Below are positions 57,975 through 64,000 of a DNA stretch of 64,000 nt, one piece after another. Position numbers and translations under genes: made by a program. Below the pieces are notes generated by a model. The model ran no database searches. It was not told the origin of the DNA and worked only from the letters and a program-made list of their open reading frames with translations. Source of the DNA: Persicaria tinctoria (Eukaryota > Streptophyta > Magnoliopsida > Caryophyllales > Polygonaceae); assembly GCA_037127255.1 (NCBI GenBank), contig JBANSL010000016.1, positions 7,380,501 to 7,444,500 on the forward strand, in the 5' to 3' direction. Within the stretch, counting starts at the first letter, position 1. Each line of letters begins with the position of its first letter.

Positions 57975-59382
57975 ATAAGAAATACATACTTTCATAATAT
58001 ATATATATTGAACTTATATAAGAAACATAACTATTAAGATTTAACTTAGTTTCATTTTATTTTCCGTATTGATCACTTTCCTCTCCAATCAAGAGAGGAA
58101 AACTTGAGGACAACCAATCACACCACTGAAGCTCAAACCATGGCTTACTAATGAGTGGCACAAGAAGCAACCGAATCCCCTATGGAGTGTGTAATGTTTG
58201 ACCCGCAAAGTTTTATCGGGTTCGAGTACTGAGACCAAAAAATTAATGTTTAACTGGTGATTGAATTCATACAGATCTTACAACTTAAACTAGTTGGACA
58301 GATTTTTTGGAGGAAAAATTTTTAACTAAAAAAATGACGTGTGAAAAAAAAAACATTTTTTTTAGTATTTAGTATTGTATATGATGATATATGATATAAG
58401 AATAATAAGATATATGAATACTCTTTTATCTTCTTGTTCTATAATTAAGGATATAAGATAGAAGGATCGATTATGTTTTACTTTAAACAATTTTATCTCT
58501 TCCGATAAAAAAAAAGGAATTTTTTTATATTAATTAATATCTTGTGAAACAAATACTATGGAGCTATAAGCGCCTCGCTCAAAAGAAGATAAACACTTGA
58601 TAAGTCATAGAATTGATCGAGTATTATTACTATTATAGGCCGTGTGCTTCGCAGTTTCTTAATTAATTATATATTATTTTATTATATATTTTATTAAATA
58701 GTAAAAAGTTGTCAAAAAATTAATAACAAATTTGATTTTTTTTTAATATTTTTTAAAACACCAAATGTCATATTTTTACTAAGGGAGGGAATATTAGACA
58801 ATTAAAAATTGTTTCCCTATAATATTATATTTTAAAATGCTAAAAATATTTTACAAAAAATATAGTTATTTTGTAAATGATAATTCATATAATTTTTTTT
58901 AAAAAAAAATTGTGAAAAAAATTATATAGCATAAATTTTTTAAATAATTTTGATTTAAAAAGCTAGGATAGATTTTAACTTGGATATTTTAATTTTAAAT
59001 ATTTTCTAAAACTACTCAATAAAATATTATACAAAGAACGTACTACAAAACTATTCAGTAAAATATTTTATTAATTCTTTATGATTTGTCATTTATTTAT
59101 AAGACTTATAACTCTGATATTATATATATATATATAAATAAATTAATAAAATTATTTTATACATGCTTCAAACACAAACGTATGTTAATACATTTCATTT
59201 ATTTTAGAATTTCGCAATAGTAGAACATATGTTAATACATTTTTTTCCCTTATTTATTCTTTCATGAATTGCTGAAAAGTGAAAACAAAAAGAGTGTTGC
59301 TTTTGGTTTGCGATTTGTAGAGAGTGTTGCTTGTATATACACAAGTTGGCTTGGTTAGATGTATAGTGGTAATCGGTTAGGT
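57975..59382. other. Intergenic, very AT-rich
   Basis: Mostly A/T homopolymers and TA runs (58500-59170). No gene or element recognised. Confidence 0.55.
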
Positions 59383-59626
59383 TGTTAGACTCATAGGAAC
59401 AATAAGGGTGTGATGTACAGGTGTAACCAGTGGCTATATATAGCCTGTAGGATGTACATATCAGAATAAGATTTTACACAATATTCTACACAAAATATCT
59501 CTCATAACAAACTCTCTCTAAGTCTCCTTTCCCTCCATTGCACCACCTTGAGTTACAAGGTACAGATTTGATGATCTAACCACAAGAATCAACACCAATT
59601 GTTGATGCTTGTGATGGTATAAGAGC
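59383..59626 (+). mobile_element. Possible Copia 5' LTR with primer-binding site
   Basis: TGTTAGACTCATAGG at 59383 resembles a Copia LTR start, and an AATCAACA end falls near 59594. At 59615-59626 TGGTATAAGAGC differs by one base from TGGTATCAGAGC, the initiator-methionine tRNA binding site of Copia elements. A TATATATAG lies at about 59444. The 3' LTR downstream (to 62967) is not the same sequence, so the two may belong to different elements. Confidence 0.5.
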
Positions 59627-60256
59627 TTCGATTCATTCCAGGAATGAAATCGAATGGTTTTTGTGCTCAACAAATTGCAGATCTAGTTTATATGTTCATC
59701 ATGATCGTCGCTTTTCCTTTGATTCCAGTTTTCAGTAGTTATTTCATTTCACATCGCTCTTATTACTTGCTGTCATGATGAAATTGGCCTGTGGAAAGGC
59801 TCATTGATTGAGCGTTAAACTGGTGATTGTTTCACTAAGCTCGTAAGCAGGATCTGTTCTCGGTGCTTGAATATTTTCCGTTTTTTTTACGACTTGCAAT
59901 CTGTGATTTTATACCTCTGAATTGGCTTGATTCTGAGTTGAGACTTGAAGAATTGATCTGGAATTGATCTGGAATTGTGCTTGTGTGTTGATTTGTTGTG
60001 CGACTGCGTGATTGTGCGTCATTTTTACTCCTCTGGTTTGCGTCCTCTGGTCTCTGTTTCTGTGTTTGACGACAGTTGCGGTTTTGGACTGATTTTGCCT
60101 CTGTTTGCAATTTTGATTGAGTTTTCTGATTTCCTTCTTGATTTTGCCTCTATCGTAACTGCTGTAAAGGAATAAACTAGGTCAATTGTAGAGGTTTTTT
60201 TAGATGATCGAAAGGTAGAAGAAGCAATTAAGGAAAATGTTTCTTTTATTTACATG

Positions 60257-60422
60257 TGACTTAGTGCTGATTCTCTGTTTTTATAAGAAAGTAATGTTTT
60301 TATGTTTTCATTTATATATGAGTTAGTTCTGATTCTCTGTTTTTAATTTTATAAGAAAGTAATGTTTTGATTTATAGATGACTTAGGGCTGATTCTCTGT
60401 TTTTATAAGAAACTAATGTTTG
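60257..60422 (+). repeat. Three tandem 60-bp repeats
   Basis: Three diverged units start at 60257, 60319 and 60379 and share CTGATTCTCTGTTTTTA and AAGAAA.TAATGTTT. They directly precede the low-complexity region at 60495. Confidence 0.8.
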
Positions 60423-60494
60423 TGGAAAATCCCAAATTAGGATAAGCTAAAATATTTTTTGTAACAATAAAATCTTAACAGATTTTAACCCAAT

Positions 60495-61424
60495 TTATTG
60501 TTTTTTCAGCCATGGATTGTAGATGTAGTTGCGCAGGGTGTTTGGCTGCTCATCCACGTTGCTCGGGCCGCCCACTCCCACCACTGCCACCAGTGCCGGG
60601 GCTGCATCCTGCTGCTGTTGTTCCTTCCTCCACACCTGCCACTGGCGGTGCATCTCTTCAAATTGTGCCGACGAATGCTGCTGTTGTTCCTTCCTCCGCA
60701 CCTGCCACTGGTGGCACATCTCTTCAAACTGTGCCGACGAATGCTGCTGTTGTTCCTTCCTCCGCACCTGCCACTGCCACTGGTAGTACATCTCTTCAAC
60801 TGCCGACGAATCCTCCTCCTGTACCTGCCACTGGTAGTACATCTCTTCAGCTGCCGACGAGTCCTCCTCCGGTACGTCATCCTCTGCGTCGCCGTCCTGC
60901 TGCTGTTGTTCCTTCCTCCGCACCTGCCACTGGTGGCACATCTCTTCAACTTGTGCCGACGAATGCTGCTGTTGTTCCTTCCTCCGCACCTGCCACTGCC
61001 ACTGGTAGTACATCTCTTCAACTGCCGACGAATCCTCCTCCGGTACGTCATCCTCTGCGTCGCCAGTCTCCTTCTCTTCCACTTGTGCAGCCGAATAATC
61101 CTTCTGGGCATCCTCCTACCCCGCGTCGCCAGCAGCCTCCTAGATCATGTAGGGGACGCACCCCGCAAGAGACGGCGGATCCTCATCCTCCTGTTCCTCC
61201 TGTGCATCCCCGGCGTCGCCAGCAGCGGCCTCGGCTCCCTCCTGATGGTGGTGGACCTCCTGATGGTGGTGGACCTCAAACTCCGGGTGGTGATGGCCCA
61301 CGGATTACGGTGCTGGGTAGATGGGATTATCCAGGCGGAAGTAGGATGTATTTGGTGGTGGCTAGGCCACCAATCGTCCGATACGAAACACTTCCCGTTG
61401 AAGCCCAGTAGATCTCCAATATGA
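60495..61424. repeat. Low-complexity repeat region open on both strands
   Basis: Units containing CTGCCACTGGTGGCACATCT and CTGTTGTTCCTTCCTCCGCA are repeated five or more times. On the + strand a 299-codon frame (60512-61411) is Pro/Ala/Thr-rich with units like VVPSSAPATGGTSLQ. On the - strand a 195-codon frame (60495-61082) gives units like EEMYYQWQVRRKEQQQ, acidic and Gln-rich, and the acidic frame continues upstream interrupted by stops. I cannot say which strand, if either, is expressed. The minus reading recalls coiled-coil tails in plant transposon proteins; the plus reading recalls extensin-like proteins. Confidence 0.6.
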
Positions 61425-61909
61425 AACACTTCCAGCTATTGAACGAGTTTGACATTGTTTTCAAGGAAGAATTTGAAGAAAACTTGCAATAAGTAATCGT
61501 TTACTATCTTTGATGCTTTGATTCGTTTACTGTGTTTGATGCTTTGATGAAAAGACTCAAAGAAGTTAATCAATTTCTTGTCCTTGTTGGGTTTAAGTTT
61601 GACAACCTTTACTGTCTTTGATAACTTTGTTTGCATCTTTTGTTGTTTCTGAGCATCGTTGGTTTAGCCTCAAGCATATACTAATCCGTTCAGATTGAGA
61701 TGTTGCTTATAAATATGATGTTGAGTTATGAAAAATCAGATATGTGCGAATTTGAAGAAATTATCAAATACAAGAATAAACCTTTGTGCCGTATTTAAAC
61801 TCTCAATAATACATGGACCCATAGGCAGTGAACTTGAAATGGTTAAGATGCTAACTTCAAACAGAATTTCAAAGATTATGATGTCCCCCTTTTAATAGGA
61901 AATAATATT
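61425..61909. other. Spacer, no gene seen
   Basis: AT-rich, with a short repeat of 'tttactgt.tttgatgctttga' at about 61500-61550. Nothing supportable. Confidence 0.4.
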
Positions 61910-62674
61910 ATGACTTGGTTGAAGCACCAGCTGCTGGAGGATGCTAAGGAATCCGAAGCTCACGGTCTGCTCAATGACACTCAAAGGCAGCTGAAAGCAG
62001 CCAATGAAACTGTGGAAGCGATTCGGTCAGATAGCTCGGAAGCAAAGGAATGCTGCAACACCCTAGCTTCGGAACTAGAGCAATTGAAGACGCAAGTGAA
62101 CACATTGGAGGTGCTTGTGACACATTGGAGGTGCTTGAGATACTTAAAGGGTCGTCCTGATTTGGGTATTTTATTGAACAATTCACCTGATCTATCTTTG
62201 CTCGGTTACAGTGATAGTGATTGGGCTGCCTGTACACTCACCAGGAGATCTGTCAGTGGGTTTTTCATCCTCTTCGGTGGTTGTCCTATATCCTGGAAGG
62301 CTAAGAAACAATCCATTGTTTCTTTATCATCTGCTGAAGCTGAATATCGCTCCTTGCGACGCCTTACTGCAGAGCTTGCTTGGTTGTCTCGGCTCTTGTC
62401 TGAATTGGGCGCATCTCATATTCTCCCAATTCCAGTCAAATGTGACAGTCAAGCAGCAATTCACATAGCTCGGAATCCCGTCTTCCACGAGAGGACCAAA
62501 CATGTAGACCTCGATTGCCACTTCGTCCGTCACAAGCTCAGTGAAGGCCTCATCAGCTTGTCCTACACACATACTCATCTGCAACTCGCCGATATTTTCA
62601 CCAAAGCTCTTCCTGGTCCTCGCCATGTTGAGCTCCTTGGCAAGTTAAAGTTGATTTCACCACCTTCAACTTAG
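61910..62674 (+). pseudogene. Copia RNase H fragment fused to a coiled-coil segment
   Basis: From about 62130 the frame is the C-terminal RNase H of a Ty1/Copia polyprotein: YSDSDWAACTLTRRSVSGFF, the SWKAKKQSIVSLSSAEAEYR signature, HVDLDCHFVRHKL and LADIFTKALPGPRH. Asp in YSDSDWA and Glu in SSAEAEY are present. The first 70 residues differ: a heptad-like, Glu/Lys/Ala-rich stretch (QLKAANETVEAIRSDSSEAK) that resembles a plant coiled-coil protein and not Copia. The join is marked by a 20-bp tandem repeat (ACACATTGGAGGTGCTTG twice, 62099-62137). Integrase and RT are missing. Confidence 0.8.
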
Positions 62675-62697
62675 GGGGGGGGGGGGGGGGGGGGGGG
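62674..62697 (+). repeat. Poly(G) tract of 24 at the polypurine-tract position
   Basis: A run of 24 G directly after the Copia stop codon, where the polypurine tract is expected. The length may be an artefact, as homopolymers are error-prone. Confidence 0.7.
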
Positions 62698-62967
62698 ATC
62701 AACCATGTCTCGAGATTCAGAAGCTGCAATCCGGAGTTCATTCTAGAGCAAGGTAGAAGACAAGTCCTGGACGACGTCGTTTCACTCCATATAGGAAATA
62801 AAAACGAGCACGTGCCTATCATGTGGCTCCGGTTTTGTATAAATACTTGAACCGGTTGTTGTAACAGTTCATTCAAGATTCTATAACAAATTCTCCCTCC
62901 AAAACTCTCTCTTCCTCCTCTCGCATCCGCCATGGATGAATTCGTCTGAGAACTTCCAGTTCTAACA
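62698..62967 (+). mobile_element. Copia 3' LTR (start unclear)
   Basis: Follows the RNase H fragment and the G-run. TATAAATA is at about 62839-62846, and the segment ends CAGTTCTAACA, a typical Copia LTR end. The expected TGTTAGA start is not visible after the G-run, so the 5' edge may be lost. Confidence 0.55.
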
Positions 62968-64000
62968 ATACCAGTGCCAAAACTGTGGGACCTTTGTGCA
63001 CATCTTCATCTGATTTACAAAAGGCAATACGTGAACAACTCACCACCCATGTAAGAATATTCCATCAATATTCTTTTTAAATAACGGTAAATGACCAATA
63101 CTAAATTATGCATTTTAAATTTAACTGTATTATTTATAAAAATAATTAAATTTACACACTTGGCAAAATTTTGAAAAATAAAATAAAATAAAAATGCCTT
63201 TGTGGCGTCCTCTACCCATCTTCTTTTAAATTTCCAAAATCAAAGCAGAAAACCAATTCCACCTTTGTGCACATCTTCATTTGATTTCCAAAATCAATGC
63301 ATGAAACCAAACCCTTCTTTGCACACATCTTCATCCGATCTCCAAAATCAGCGCATGAAACCAAATTAAACCCCCATTGCACACATTTCTATTGAAAGAG
63401 AGGGGGGAGAGAGAGACGTACACCCATACATCTCCTTTAATTTTCGAGTCAATCACCCTCATAATTTTGTAAATCGATGATTTTGAATTTGTTTTCCGCT
63501 TTTGATTTTGATATCAAGAGGAAGAAGCCCTAAAACAACTTACACGAGATCGAGGGTTCGTCACTTGCTGTGAGACTTTTCCCCCATTTTTGGGTGCTTA
63601 TGAATTTGTTTTTTTAACTACCACTCATGTTACGGTCTTCAAGCAATAACAATCGATAAAAAAAAAGCAAGATGACAATAGGTCGAAGATGCAAGTGGTT
63701 TCAAAGAGGATCAAATAGTAGCTAGAGTAGTTTGTTTGGGGATGTATGATTATGATTTGATGGCAATAATAAATAAATTTGACTCAAAAGTAAGGGTAAA
63801 TTAGTAATTTTAATGAGTTTTTGGTAGATATTTGTGCTTGGGTGGTGAATTGTTAACAAGTTGCATTTAGCGGGTGATTTTGTGTAATTTTAAATATAGC
63901 GGGTGGTTTATATGAAAAACAGGATATTTAATGGGTGGTTTTGTGTAATTTTCACTATTTGAAAACATATCCTCCGTATTACTCTTTAACAACTTTTAGG
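62968..64000. other. Intergenic, no gene seen
   Basis: AT-rich. A degenerate repeat of about 60 bp containing 'tttg.acacatcttcat..gat.t.caaaatca' occurs three to four times at 62990-63390. Two related phrases with 'gggtggttttgtgtaatttt' lie at 63865-63950. No gene. Confidence 0.45.

Noticed and set aside
1..64000. CRISPR arrays, operons, bacterial ribosome-binding sites
   Set aside because: The window is plant nuclear DNA. Tandem repeats here lack regular spacers, and no prokaryotic gene organisation is present.

Overview
The window looks like nuclear DNA of a eudicot plant. It is AT-rich, its genes are split by short GT-AG introns, and about half of the sequence is transposable-element debris. 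Four nuclear genes can be assembled with consistent intron phases, but the species cannot be named from this alone. Protein identities rest on recalled family sequences, not on a search.

Layout. 1-7300: repeats. These include a fold-back LTR structure (940-1929), a decayed LINE split by a PIF/Harbinger-like element (3594-5514) and a Stowaway MITE (6996-7230). 7515-10657 (+): plastid-type serine hydroxymethyltransferase (SHM3-like), 11 coding exons. 10658-17290: intergenic repeats. 17405-18970 (-): an apparent snoRNA transcription unit. It has a telo-box, a TATA box, two copies of a C/D-box snoRNA whose guide matches domain V of 25S rRNA, and an H/ACA candidate. 19115-21421: a decayed Mutator-like element with a perfect 9-bp target duplication. 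21440-30290: a block of non-LTR elements; a LINE with RT, zinc-knuckle and RNase H regions and several GC-rich non-autonomous elements share one 3' tail. 30741-30856: a tRNA-derived SINE with a 15-bp target duplication. 32370-37620 (+): ELF3, the circadian evening-complex scaffold, 4 coding exons, without a long polyglutamine tract. 38178-45351 (-): a plastid-targeted RimM / nucleotidyltransferase-like fusion, 10 exons, convergent with ELF3. 45485-46532: a PIF/Harbinger-like element just upstream of that gene. 50766-55994 (+): a Mei2-like RNA-binding protein, 12 coding exons. 57142-62967: Copia LTR and pol remnants plus a low-complexity repeat ORF region. The rest is AT-rich intergenic sequence.

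The four protein genes are not a pathway: one-carbon metabolism, circadian gating, plastid ribosome maturation (presumed) and RNA-based developmental control sit side by side as usual in plant genomes. The most interesting unannotated signals are the snoRNA unit, the retroposon family sharing a LINE 3' tail, the LTR fold-back, and several transposon insertions whose target duplications can be read directly, including ones in introns of ELF3 and the RimM-like gene.
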